NCBI GenBank assembly: GCA_963921425.1
Contig: OY992838.1
Coordinates: 1,488,001 to 1,552,000 of the forward strand
Length of the DNA: 64,000 nucleotides
Direction of reading: 5' to 3'
Source: Dryas octopetala
Taxonomy: Eukaryota; Streptophyta; Magnoliopsida; Rosales; Rosaceae
Shown here in pieces: positions 22,761 to 35,100 of this stretch; position 1 is the stretch's first letter, and each line of letters opens with the position of its first letter. The notes beneath the pieces are model-generated. The model was not told the DNA's origin. It did no database searches and saw only the letters and a list, made by a program, of their open reading frames with translations. Made by a program: the position numbers and the translations under genes.

Positions 22761-25700
22761 TTTCTTAGTCGTTACTCTCTTATCAAACAACCTTCCAAAA
22801 CATGATCTATAGCTGTCTTGGCTACCTCCTCCTTATCTCTCATGGCTGCTATATGTCGTCTCATGCACTCCGTACCATGCATATATGCACAAGCTGCCTT
22901 GTACAGTACCACAAATAAGTCAATATTCACTCAATTATATATATATCCAGAAAATTAGGCTCCCATTCTTCGGTTTGTCATATTAAGCACCCATTCTTAC
23001 TCCTTTACACCATAGTCTATAGTTCATCCATCGACTAAGTGATTGTTCATATATAATTAGGTATATTAAGCAAAATATCTTTCTCACTTCTTTTTATTTT
23101 AAGTGGTTAAGTTTGAAAATAATATCAGGGTAACATGGAAAACGGAAAGACATATTAGAATATCTAATATCTAAACACCAAGCATATCACATTTTTGTAC
23201 CCATGCTTATGATGAATCATTGAGACTCGTTTCAATGTCAGGCTCGATCTGACATTCAGCTCCTTGAAGAAAAAACAAAACAATTACAGAGAGTAATGTA
23301 TGCAGAGATAAGCCTTTTTATCTTTTATTCTGCAGAACTTGTTCTGTTTAACTATTATTAGACCATAAGCATAGCTGTATAGTACTTTCCTCTTCCTAAA
23401 TTAGTAACTAATTAAGACAGTGGACCATGCTTTTATTTTCCTTTTTATCTTGCTGAATTTAAATATTAAATACATATTATCTGGGTAATTACCGAAAGTA
23501 GCTTAGCTACATGTCTAGTTAGGGATAGAATGTTTAATTTGATTTGGGTCCAGGTGAAACAGTTACAAGTCCAGTACATTGATATGGTACCCTGCAGTAC
23601 TGACTTGCATAGTAACAATGAAGTTTATTTCTTAATTGACATCTACATTATATATATAACCAATATTTGGTTAGTGCATTATTATGATTTTACTTCCAAT
23701 TTAATTACTAATTAGCACAAATGGATAAGGGACAGTTGCATACAGTACTATGATATATATCCAATCTCTTGATATATTGCACCTGTATTGAAAGCAAATA
23801 TTTCTTTCTGCCATTAAATTTAAGAAACTCTTTCCAGAAATGTGACCGACACCAATAAACAAATAAATTGGCATATTTCATAAAATTAATTAATAGTTTT
23901 TTTGTCCTAGTCACTGGCTTTGGATATGCACCGATCACGTACTGATGCAACAGCTATATAGCTTTTGTGGTTGACCTGTTGAATACAACTTCTTTTTCGT
24001 TTTGAGTAGTACTGATGCCTTTCAGGTACATATTTTTGATGATATATTTTTGGAATCCTTATCATCATCGTCGTCATCCACGTTGGATCCATACAATCAG
24101 AATTTATCTCTATGAATGATGCCTTTCCTTCATTTTCTTGGTGGCCAAGCAGGGCTGCAAGTTGGAGCTAGCTAGCCTCATCACCTGGTCATGAAATTTA
24201 ATAGGTAGATGCCTTTACATGGATTCTTTGAACACCAAGACTAGATACTCATGAATAGCTGATGGCTATGGGGAATCCATCACTACTTTTCATTTTGGGG
24301 AGAGAATTAATAAAGCCCATGATTTAGACCTCTCAACATGCAAACCATATGTGATTCTGTGCACAAGAAATCTATCTACTTCATGAAAATTGTATAAGTT
24401 AAACAATTATTAGACCACAAAAGTTTAAATTGTCGTCAAACAGGTCAAAGATGTATATCAAGCTGACAATATCTAACGATAGTTTAAGAATCCCAATACT
24501 TTTAATTGATTATGTGTCATGACAGGAACTGAATCACTATTGAGAGGTAGTTAATTTGTACCTATAGATTAAGATCGTAATTTGAAGGTGATTACCAGGT
24601 AGCTTAAGTTGAAAATGCAGTAGTGCTGACTTGTTGATCAAGCTCCTACAATTTTGGTATGTATAGCTAGGAGTTGATATAATATACTGATGGAGATCTG
24701 GAATCATTATCATTGTTTTGCTCATTATTCCATGGTAAAAGTGCCTTTATGGGTACCCCTTCTCTATCCATCAAATATCAATAGCTTGTATTAGACCCAT
24801 TTGCATATGCATATATGCGGTCCCTCCTCACAAGTTGGAATTGGCTAATAGACTACTCCTTGCTACCCAATTAAATATTCTCGAGGACTGAGGCAAATGT
24901 GTGTTTGAATGAAAATTGATTCTTTGGGATTCGAGGCAGAGTAGTACTGATCATGAATCCACATATAAGATAGAAGTCATAGATTCATGATCTTAATTGC
25001 ATAGAAAAGTTTGTGGAACAATTTAATTTTGATGACAATGGAGCTGGTTGCATACTTGTATATATATTTATAAAGGAGAGAAACCAATTGGTGATATGCT
25101 GATGTGATAAGATATCTTGATTGATCATGAGCTATAAGCAGAAAGACATATACTATTCTCCAGCTAGCACTGATAGAAAACCAACTTTCCACTACATATC
25201 ATATCTAAGAGATCGAGGGATGTTTTTTTTGCTAGACGTGTGACATGTTATATTGTATATTTATCAATTTGAACCACGTGTGGTGTGATTCTTCCAAATA
25301 ATCCCAGTTGATAATCTGGTACCATAGATTATCCTAAATTATGTGTTTAGGACATCATTTTTAGAACAATTATATTGAAAAAAGTTTACTTAGGATAGGC
25401 ATAAATATCTAGCTAATAGACAGCTTTTGGCAGCATCTATCCTAAAGCAGCCCACCTTTTTTGTATTATATTTGAGCTAATTCCTATATATACACACATT
25501 CCAGGTACTTTGATTGAGCATATAATGAACCTAACTCACTAGTCCAAACCTGAAAATATCACATCGGGGGTTATCACTAATAATGTATGGCCGGCATCAA
25601 AAGTGGTATATATATTTATAAAGTTTTACAGACTGTATAAGATAAGAGACCAGAATTTTACATAAGCTGATGTTAATATCGCTGGATTCTTGCACCCTTT

Positions 25701-26056
25701 ATATATGCTGTTCTTGTCAATGTCATGGACCAACAAAAATCATTTAATTTCTGTATATTATCTATCTTCTCAGTCATCTATACACTTGATGTTAGCTAGA
25801 GAAATAAAAATTTTACAAAAATAAGACAAGGGTAACCCATAAGACAATCAATAAACAACCGGTTAGTGGTTGTAATCTGTGACTGAGTCTAGCTTGGATA
25901 TATAATATAATGTATTGATCATTTGGTTAAGAATTAATGAAAATCATAGAAAATTCTCTCTGATTATCTGAAAATTTCCTAGATATCAAAATCTTGTAGC
26001 TTCTCTTTTGTCTGCTGCGTTCTCACAATAAGCGAAGCAGGCTAAGCTATTCTCTA

Positions 26057-26210
26057 GCTGCCAAATTGGGCCATCTGAAGATGGCCCACTAAGAACGCAC
26101 AGAAACTTGGATTCTTAGGCCACATCCTAAGACCGGAGCAAATGATAAAAAAGATTGTTGGGCCATATTGGGCCCAATGAAAAACCCACAGAAACCTGGA
26201 CTCTTTGGGC
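26057..26210. promoter_or_regulatory. cluster of TGGGCC/GGGCCC (site II-like) elements
   Basis: Within 150 bases there are at least five GGCCC or GGGCC motifs: TTGGGCCATC, GATGGCCCAC, TTGGGCCATATTGGGCCCAA and TTTGGGCC. The first two form an inverted pair (GGGCCATC-TGAA-GATGGCCC, 26065-26084). Such TCP-bound elements cluster in promoters of ribosomal and housekeeping genes. No coding gene starts here; the next gene begins about 1.5 kb downstream. Confidence 0.4.
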
Positions 26211-27697
26211 CTTTATTTATTTTTTTCTTTATGACTTTCGTGTTCAAAGTTGCCAGGCTAGGATGACGCGCAGCCTGTCGGGTCCACGTTGGACTACGCG
26301 TTGGAAATTGCCACGTCGGCTGCAATTATTTTCGTTAAAAGTCATTTGTCTGTGTTGGTCCTGTTGGACTAGTTATCTTTCTCCTATCACTTCCTGACTT
26401 CCATCGCTTTATTATTGGGTATTGCATTGGAAAATTGTGAGTTTGGAGTTGTGTTTTGACTAGAAAATGAATGTTAGCCGCCTATAAAGTTTTGGCGGGT
26501 ACAGCTTTTCTACACCCTTCTGGCCCATCAAATTCATATTTCATACTTTTATTTATTATTTATTTTTGGTCTGATACTTGTATTTAATCATATTGGAATG
26601 CCTAGATTTTAATTTTATGGCAGAGAAAATTATGGATATCTATGAACTTAATATGTTTTTGGTCTTTTCAGATGAACTTAAATGATTCACTAAATTTTCT
26701 AAAAAAAAAAGAAAAAAAAAAGATTCGCTAAATTAAATAATACACATGTATGAAACCAAAAGTGTGAGAGTGCATGGCTCCTTTAATGTCATATCAATTT
26801 TCTTTCTAGCAAAAAACGACATCGTGCAGAGACCTTTTTTAAAAGAAAGAAAAGGACGTATCTGACCTTTTCTGAATTGGAATTTGGAATCCAAGATCAT
26901 GTTCAATAATATAATAATAACAGGAAAGATAAATATATAACAGGAAACAGGGGGGCTGGGAATTTTTCTTATTATTATCATTTTGGCCAAAATTTTGCTT
27001 ACAAAGTTACAAAAAAACAAAAATTAAATGATCATTATCACGCCAACCAATAATTCCATTTAGAAAAGAGAGAGAGAAAAATCAAAGCTCAGATATAGTA
27101 CTAGCCTTTGAATTGTATGATAAAAGCTGGAGAGTAGCGACATGCACAGATAATGATTTGTTTGTTTAATAATAATAATAATGATAATATGATCCCCTCC
27201 AAACATAATCCCACAGCAGCAGGACCAAAACAGTAATTATCAAGTCAACCAAGAATCCAATAGCCTCACGGAGATTGGCGATTGCAAAACCCAAATGATA
27301 ATTGATATCCACCACCACCACCACCACCACACGGACCATCAATCCAAAGCCATAACTCTCCCCCACTTGAAACAAAAGCTACCACTACCAGAGTCGTGGC
27401 TTCATTAATGGCTCCTCTGGGGTGACTCTGAAAGTAACTCGGTGCTGGTCATAGACAACAGCATTGGCGGTTGGTTGGGCACAGTCCTCGCTGTCGTCAA
27501 TTTGTCAATAAATGCTCTACCTTTAGAGCTAACTGCTTTGTAAGAATTTCAATTACACAGTGCACAGAGCACAGAACAGAAAGAAAAGAAGAAACTCTTC
27601 ATTTTGTCTATTGGGTATTTCTAATATTGCTTAAAGTTTCTTTCTTGGTAGAGAAAATTAAAAGCAATCACAGAGCTGAAGGAGACAGAGAAGAAAA

Positions 27698-27732
27698 AGA
27701 AGAAGAAGAAGAAGAAGAAGAAGAAGAAGAAG
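27698..27732 (+). repeat. (GAA)n microsatellite just upstream of the LRR kinase start
   Basis: An AAG/GAA triplet run ends 17 bases before the ATG at 27750. The frame of the kinase stays open through it and back to 27471, so the run would read as poly-Glu if an upstream ATG were used. The signal peptide begins only at 27750, so I treat the run as 5' leader. Confidence 0.8.
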
Positions 27733-27749
27733 GACCTCCATTGTCCATC

Positions 27750-30700
27750 ATGAAAATGCACTGTATGTTATCACAAACTGAAATAGCAGTGGGAGTGGGA
27801 GCCCAAGTTGGCGCCTTGGCAATAGCACTAGTCTTGTTCTTCATTCAGTGCGGTTTAGCCCAGCAAGTTTCTTTAAGCTCCGGCGTTGAACGGTCGGCGT
27901 TAGTGGACCTCCGGTCGTCGTTGGGCCTCAGAGGCAGAGACTGGCCCATAAAGGCCGAACCTTGCTCGTCCTGGATCGGAGTTCAATGCCAGAATGGCCG
28001 CGTCATTGGGATCACTCTGTCCGGGTTAACCCGAACCCGGGTTGGGCGGCGCAACCCCGAGTTCTCCGTCGATTCATTAGCCAACTTCACCCTCTTGGCT
28101 TCTTTCAATGCCTCTGGGTTTTCGCTTCCTGGGTCTATACCCGACTGGTTTGGCCAAAGACTTAGTGCTCTCAAAGTACTTGATCTTAGGTCTGCTTCAG
28201 TTATTGGTCCTATTCCTCAGTCGCTTGGTAATATGAATAAGCTTTCTTCTTTGTATTTATCTGGCAATGATATTACTGGTATTATGCCTTCTGCATTGGG
28301 AGACTTAGCAGAGTTGGTGGTTCTTGATCTTTCGCGTAATTCGCTTACTGGGTCAATACCCTCTGGTTTTGCCTCTCTTGGAAATCTTACAAGGCTTGAC
28401 CTTTCTTCAAATTTCTTATCTGGGCCAATTCCACCAGGTTTAGGTACCCTCCCAAGACTTCAGTTCTTGAACCTGTCTGATAATAGTCTCACTGATTCCA
28501 TACCTATTCAGTTTGGTAACCTTTCCCAGTTGCTTGAGCTTGATCTTAGCAAGAATTCTTTGTCTGGGTCGTTGCCTGTGGAATTGAGAGGGTTGAGGAG
28601 TTTGAGGAAGATGGAGATTGGAAATAATAGTCTAGAAGGTCCATTGTTGGAGGGTTTGGTTTTGAGTCTTCCTCAGCTGGAAGTTCTAGTTCTGAGTGGG
28701 AATAAACTTGATGGCGCTCTTCCTGGTGCATTGTGGTCAATTCCCAGGTTGCGCTTTCTTGATGCATCCAGCAACAACTTTACAGGAGCTCTGCCAAGCC
28801 TGAGTTCAAATAGTAGTGTTAGTGGTGCTGTGATCAACCTCTCTGATAATCTCTTATATGGAAATTTGACTTCTTCTCTTGGGAAATTTGGTTCAATCGA
28901 TTTGTCTACTAACTTTTTCCAGGGCAAGGTATTGGAAGATAGTCAAAGCAATGCTACTCTTACTAGAAATTGCCTACAGATGGTACCAAACCAGAGGATT
29001 TTGCAGGATTGTATGCAGTTTTATGATAAGAGAGGTTTAACTTTTGATGGTTCTGGGGCCCTAGAGCCAACCCAGCCACCACTTCTAGAACCTGACTCGA
29101 AGAGGACGAATCGATTAATATTTATACTGGTCGGGATATTTGGTGGACTTGGCTTCATTGTGATTTTGGTACTGGTTCTGGTGGTGCTCCAGAAAATGTG
29201 TAACAAAGCCTCAAATCACCGAGGAAGTGCAAATGTTGGGCCTGTTCCAGATGGAGATGGCCTTTCACTCCCTAAAGATCTTATCTATATATCTGGTCCG
29301 GGAGATTCATTTACCTATGAGCAGATTCTCCAATTCACTGGTGATTTTAGTGAAGCAAATCTTATAAAACATGGACACTCTGGAGACCTATTCCACGGGT
29401 GCATGTTGAGTGGTTTCCCTGTAGTTATTAAAAGGGTAGATTTGCATTCCTTCAAGAAAGAATCATATATGATTGAGATGGATTTATTTAGCAAGGTTTC
29501 ACATGCAAGATTGGTCCCACTTTTGGGGCACTGCATGCAGCACGAGAGTGAGAAGCTTCTGGTTTACAAATATATGCCAAATGGAGACTTGGCTAGTTCC
29601 TTGCACAGAGCTACCAAATCAGAAGATGGCAATTTACAGTCCCTGGATTGGATTACAAGATTAAAAATTGCAATTGGAGCTGCCGAAGTCCTAGCTTACC
29701 TACATCATGATTGCAGCCCACCCCTTGTTCACAGGTATTATTGAACTTACTTTCAGCTATTCTTGTTCTTTCTTCATTTTAACGAAGTCAACTTTTACTG
29801 ATTTAATTTTGGTTTAACATCTTATTACAATTATTCATGCTTCATAGTGAGTTGGAATCCTCATAACTTCTGCCCTTTACTAATTAGAATGCACTTCTTC
29901 ATAGTGAATGAAGACATTTTAGCTCAAGTTATTTATGGTCTGATATGTTGTCCTTAGTAACCTGCTTAGTCAGTTATGGGGAAGAGGCTTCTGAAACTGG
30001 AGGCAAACGATGCCTTGTGGTTGATGGTAGGCCATGTTATACCCTTGGTGCCCCTCATTCAAGACTTTATCTCCCAGACTCACTGTAGCTTTTACTTCAT
30101 TTCTAATTTAGCTGTATTTGCAAACTTCAGTTTAGTTTATTAAGTTGAATAAGTATTGAAAATTTATTTTTGGTGGTTGAAGAGATGTTCAAGCAAGCAG
30201 TATACTTCTTGATGACAAATTTGAGGTCCGACTTGGAAGCTTGAGTGAGGTCCGTGTACAAGAAGGGGATGCTAACCAAAATGTGATTACGAGATTGTTG
30301 CGGAAACAACAGTAAGTGTTTAATCATTTATGAATAGCCCCGCATACTTACATGTGATCTCTGGCATTTTTCATCAAATTACACTTCAGGGATACTTTTA
30401 TCTGCTTTTTTACATAAGAATATAATAGACACATGATAACCATTTCCTCTCTGTGTTGTGCAGAACCTCTGAACAAAGCCCTTCTGGTACGTATATCTAC
30501 TAAAAAACTTTTCTTTTGAAAGTTTTCTTTACTTCTCTTATTCCCCTCCCCTCAAAGCTAATACAATACTCTAGTCTCGGCTGAAGCAAATAAACTAGGG
30601 ATATATCTTGCTAGGCTTGTGGAGGCTAATTAGCTGTCGTCCTTAGATTTGTTTCTCTTTCAATTGTAGTCGGGAAAAGAAAATTCATTTGCTCTGTTTC

Positions 30701-31302
30701 TTTGTTGATGGACAGCCTTGTTGTCATCAGCGACTTGTGCTTATGATGTGTACTGTTTCGGGAAGGTCTTAATTGAACTTGTGACGGGTAAGCTTGGTAT
30801 AAGCAAATCAGATGATGCATCTACAAGAGAGTGGTTGGATCACACAGTGCGTTACATCAGCATATATGACAAGGAACTGGTGACCAAGATTGTTGACCCA
30901 TCTCTTATAGTAGATGAGGATCTATTGGAAGAAGTATGGGCCATGGCGATCGTGGCCAGGTCCTGCCTTAACCCCAAGCCTTCCAAGCGGCCCCTGATGA
31001 GATACATCCTTAAAGCTTTGGAAAACCCTCTAAAGGTGGTGAGGGAAGACAATTCCAGCTCTGCAAGGCTGCGCACAACTTCGTCTAGAAGATCCTGGAG
31101 TGCTGCTTTCTTTGGTAGCTGGCGGCACAGCTCATCAGAGCGTGCCACTGTTCCTGGCCATACAAACAGAGAGAGTTTCAGTGGCTCAAAACAGTCAGGG
31201 CAAGCAGGTGGAATTGAGTTCTCTTCAAATAAAAGGTTATCCAATGAAATTTTTCCCGAGCCAATCGAGATTCAAGATGTTGAGAGGCAAGAAGAACATT
31301 AG
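27750..31302 (+). CDS. LRR receptor-like kinase (At2g16250-type), probable pseudokinase
   Basis: Four exons (27750-29734, 30183-30311, 30464-30486, 30716-31302) give 907 aa. An N-terminal signal peptide (to about residue 39) is followed by an LRR N-terminal cap (ALVDLRSSLGL ... WIGVQC), about ten leucine-rich repeats of the LDLSxNxLxGxIP type, a single membrane span (about residues 454-480, LIFILVGIFGGLGF...) and a cytoplasmic kinase-like domain from about residue 520. The family sits at the plasma membrane. Kinase signatures are eroded: the P-loop reads GHSGDLF, the VIK lysine is present (near residue 561), the catalytic loop reads HRDVQASSILL instead of HRDIKxxNILL, and the DFG motif is replaced by LGS. 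Mg binding and phosphotransfer are therefore doubtful, while a scaffold role is plausible. The start was chosen because the signal peptide begins there. The C-terminal 90 residues are Ser/Arg-rich. Confidence 0.92.
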
Positions 31303-32163
31303 CTGAAAGACTGCTTATGATTTGTATATGATGAACGATGGTGTAGTCTTCACATTCACCATCTGCTGAACAGAAGCCGCCAGTGTCACTGCGTTGCATC
31401 AAGGTTAAGCTTGACGAAGATACGCAGGTAAGCTGACCCTTCAGTGAAGTTATTTGGTTGGTCTGATTGTTGCTCGGGGGCAATGAAAATATATCTCTCA
31501 ATTTGAGCCAGATTCTTATTGGTTATGAAAGCTTGTTTGTTGTCAAAAACAAGCTGCAAAGTTGTTTTATAAATAGATACCACGAGTGTAAAATTGTTAT
31601 GGATTGGAAATTCTTCTTGGGACATTCATGTTCCAACTTGTTCAGGAATTAGGTTATACATGAACAATTTTCCTCATCAGAATTCAAATTGCATGGTTGC
31701 CAAAAAGGATTAAAAAAAGAAAACCCAAATATCATGAGAACTAATATGCCTGACTTAGTGTTCATCCGTTTTTATAGTTGATTTCTAGCAAAATTCATCA
31801 AATTCCAAGTGGGTAAGATTATATAAACTACTAAAGTTAATTGAAAGTATGGGTTTTAAAAAATTCTTAGATCCACTGGAAATATGTAATAAAATATTCA
31901 AATGAAAGTGATATTGAGAAGCAATAGGCAAGAAACTACGGCATCCATGGTATCAACATTGTTCTACCTAAATTCTCATAAGAAAAGTTTGTACCACTTA
32001 AGTGGTAAATGTCTAAAGGTAGTACGCGCTTAAGCAATTCTTTTAAGACATTATATTGGAGCAAATCATTTAAAGGGGGGGAAAAGGCTTCGGTGCAAGC
32101 CCTATTTTATGCTTTTGGAAGCCAAACAGTTAACTATGCTCCCCTGAAAGGTGCAAACATGCT
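31303..32163. other. 3' regions of the convergent LRR kinase and 5'-nucleotidase genes
   Basis: No additional gene seen. The 860 bases hold the two convergent 3' UTRs plus AT-rich spacer. Confidence 0.5.
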
Positions 32164-35100
32164 TCACAAGGGAATGATATCAAATTCATGGGGCATGTAG
32201 TCTTCACTGGGTCTGTAGTATTTATCTGGGGAGTGCAGGCTCAAGTTTGAAACTTGGCTGGTATAAAGGCAGGCGAATCGCTCGACCTACAACATAAAAA
32301 GACACCTGAAAAACAATATTCCAATTTACAAGGTACAAATACCAAGAACAAAATCCAATTGATGAAATAATTGAGGCCATCTTATGGCCAACAGTTCTGG
32401 CATGGATCTCACCTGATGTGCAAAGCGAGAGTTCTGATAACCAGTCTTCATGAGTTGTCCCCAAACCTTGTGAAACTGCAATTATTGGCAAACCAACCAA
32501 GTCAATATTCTTGAAACCAAATTCAACCGACTCATCAGACCACCTGTTAAGTCTAGGAACTAGGAAGCACATTTTATGTGGTACAAGAGATATCACTACC
32601 AATTGGTGGCATTCACGTTGAGACTGTTGATGACTGAGCCGCACTCGATCCCTTTCAGACTATAAAATTAAACCATTAAGAAAATAATCAATATAAATTT
32701 CACAACACTTGAGCAACATATTTAAGTGGCTGGAATATAAGTTTCACAGCCTAACCTCCAAAGCATTGTACTCGGAAGATAATTTTTGCTTCTCCTCAGC
32801 ACTGATATCTTCAAACCTGAACAAAACAATCTCACTTCTTTTTAAACTCTCCCTGAAAAAAAAAAAACAAAAAAAAAAAAAAAAAAAAAAGGAAAGGAGA
32901 AAACAATATGGCATTCTAGACAGATACTGACTTCAGAGACCACTTCAAATGATGTATTTTGTCTTCAATGAGATCACGCTCATTCCTCAACAATCGAAGT
33001 TGCTGCATGAAACCAATGATATAAGTTAGATTCTATTTGAGCTAGTTATGACACCCAAACTAAGCACTTTAATAAGTTAAAGAAACACCTTGCGGGTATC
33101 TCTCAATTGCCAGAGGAGTTCAACCTCCCTCTCCAGCTCTGGAACAACAAGCATTGTTCTCCACCCTATTCATAAAGACAAGAAAATAGGCAAAACCAAT
33201 CACATGCGGGGAAATAATGGAAATAAATAAAGAAAGATAAGATATACATTATAAAAGAGGTGACACAAATAAGAGAATTAAAATAGCAAAAAATACAGGA
33301 AATTTTTTAGATTTAGTACCAAGAACCTTTTTGCTGCGCAAAATATCTCCATAAATATGATCCCCAACATAGAGAACCTACTCAAATTGTATAAGCTATT
33401 AGAATCAAGCATCAACAGTGCAAAATGGGAAGACACAGCATTTGACCTCAACAATCAACAGGAGGAAAATTGTCAAGCAACTACCTAGAATGATATTCAT
33501 TAGAACTTCAGAAAAGGCCAAAGGCTGCATTGTTTAAATTTGAAGACACTTAAAAGAAACTATTCATGCTAATATACTATTTACTTGCCCGTGACACTTC
33601 CAGGAAAGAATAGTTCACCTGTGAGCTTGACTCAATTGAAAGCAGTTTGTGCAGATGACCAACACTGCCTCCCTGAAACAAGAATTTCAAAGGAAGCATC
33701 ATTCAGATTTCAAAATTAAGCGGCATTGTGTTTCGAAGGAAAAAAACAAAGGAATATTTGTATTATAGAAGGATAAAGATGGTAGTGAATCCATGTACTC
33801 TAATTAAGATAAACCTATGAATATGATTCTCTTATCCACTAGATAGTATTTGAAAGAGTACCTGGAAAACTCTACAAGCCTTAGTCTGTCCCTTCAATGA
33901 TAATTCTGGTGAAGAACTTCCAACCTTTCACGTAAAATATAAAATCAATTAATAAAACTAAATAAAAGAAGAATATACAACAGTATTATTGGCTAGACAT
34001 GAGTTGACAACATTAATATACCTACCTGAGCCATAGGAGAGCCATTGTCAGTATTAAGTAGCATCCCAGACTCACGTTCAACCTCAAACAGATTCGCACG
34101 ATTGCCATCAAGGAAGAAGCCGGGCTTTGCACTGTACGAACAATGCTTATAACAGTTGGTATAGTGGCAGTAACTATGAAATAGATGTTACCATAAAATA
34201 TTATAAAATTCTTGGCAAACTCCACTACTAAAATGCATATATCATTTCTTCAATTTCAAGAATTAACATTCTGAATGTTAATATAATGATAGAGAAAAAA
34301 AAAAAAAGCAAAAGTGGAGGATAGTAAATTATACGACCTGCCAGTGATGACAACGTCAAAGTATTGAAGCCAGTCGAAATTGCATTTTCTACTACCATCC
34401 AATGTACGCGACTCACAGAGGAAATTCATTACAATGTTTGTGTAGTCCCATAAACTGTAAGATGTACAACAAAATGTGTTCATCAATTATCAGAAATAAT
34501 ATCCATATTATTTTCAAATTAAAGCTATAAAAATAATAAAAGAAGCATAAATACCTGTTTGTCACCAAGAATGTAGAACGACCAGAATCTCTCAGCATTT
34601 TGAGCATTGGAACTATGGAGGTATCTTCATTAATATACCTTGTAGCAATAAGCAGAAAGGGTGAGTAAGATTGTTTTACCTTCAACTACTGATAGATTTA
34701 TATTATGTGAACCAAAAATGCTATGTTTATCCTTACCTTTTAGGATCTTTTGCAACCATTTGCTTTAAAGTTCCATCACGGTGGCACAAATCAACTGCAG
34801 CTCGTACATCTTTGTACATATGAGCATAACTGAAAAGGAAAAAGAATAAAATAAAATACTGATATAGCAGAAGTTTAGCAACCACATAGCAAGTTCTATT
34901 CTTACTCAACACCGCCTGGAACTTTTTCAGGATTTTTGTCTTTAAAGTCAACCAATTGGGCAAACAAGTAGGCTTCAGCTAGAGAGAAAAGGGTGTCAAT
35001 GAGAGCGTAGTCAGGCTCGTCAAAGGAATCCCGTATCAAGGTATTGCCATAGGTACCAACTTTATCTGCCTTAGACAACTCCTTGAATCCATGGTATGCT

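Larger units (their letters stand above)
21300..27470. other. 6 kb stretch without a confident gene
   Basis: Many short frames on both strands, none with a recognised domain or consistent splicing. Items worth noting are a promoter-like segment with a CT leader at 22480-22760, a cluster of GGGCC (site II-like) motifs at 26057-26210 and a CCA/CAC triplet run at 27308-27330 (separate entries for the first two). I compared it by eye with the mature sequences of common conserved plant microRNAs (miR156 to miR408) and recognised none; this was not an exhaustive search. Confidence 0.45.

Noticed and set aside
26155-26397. 80-aa plus-strand frame after the site II cluster
   Set aside because: No domain, odd Trp/Cys-rich composition and no splice context; probably chance.
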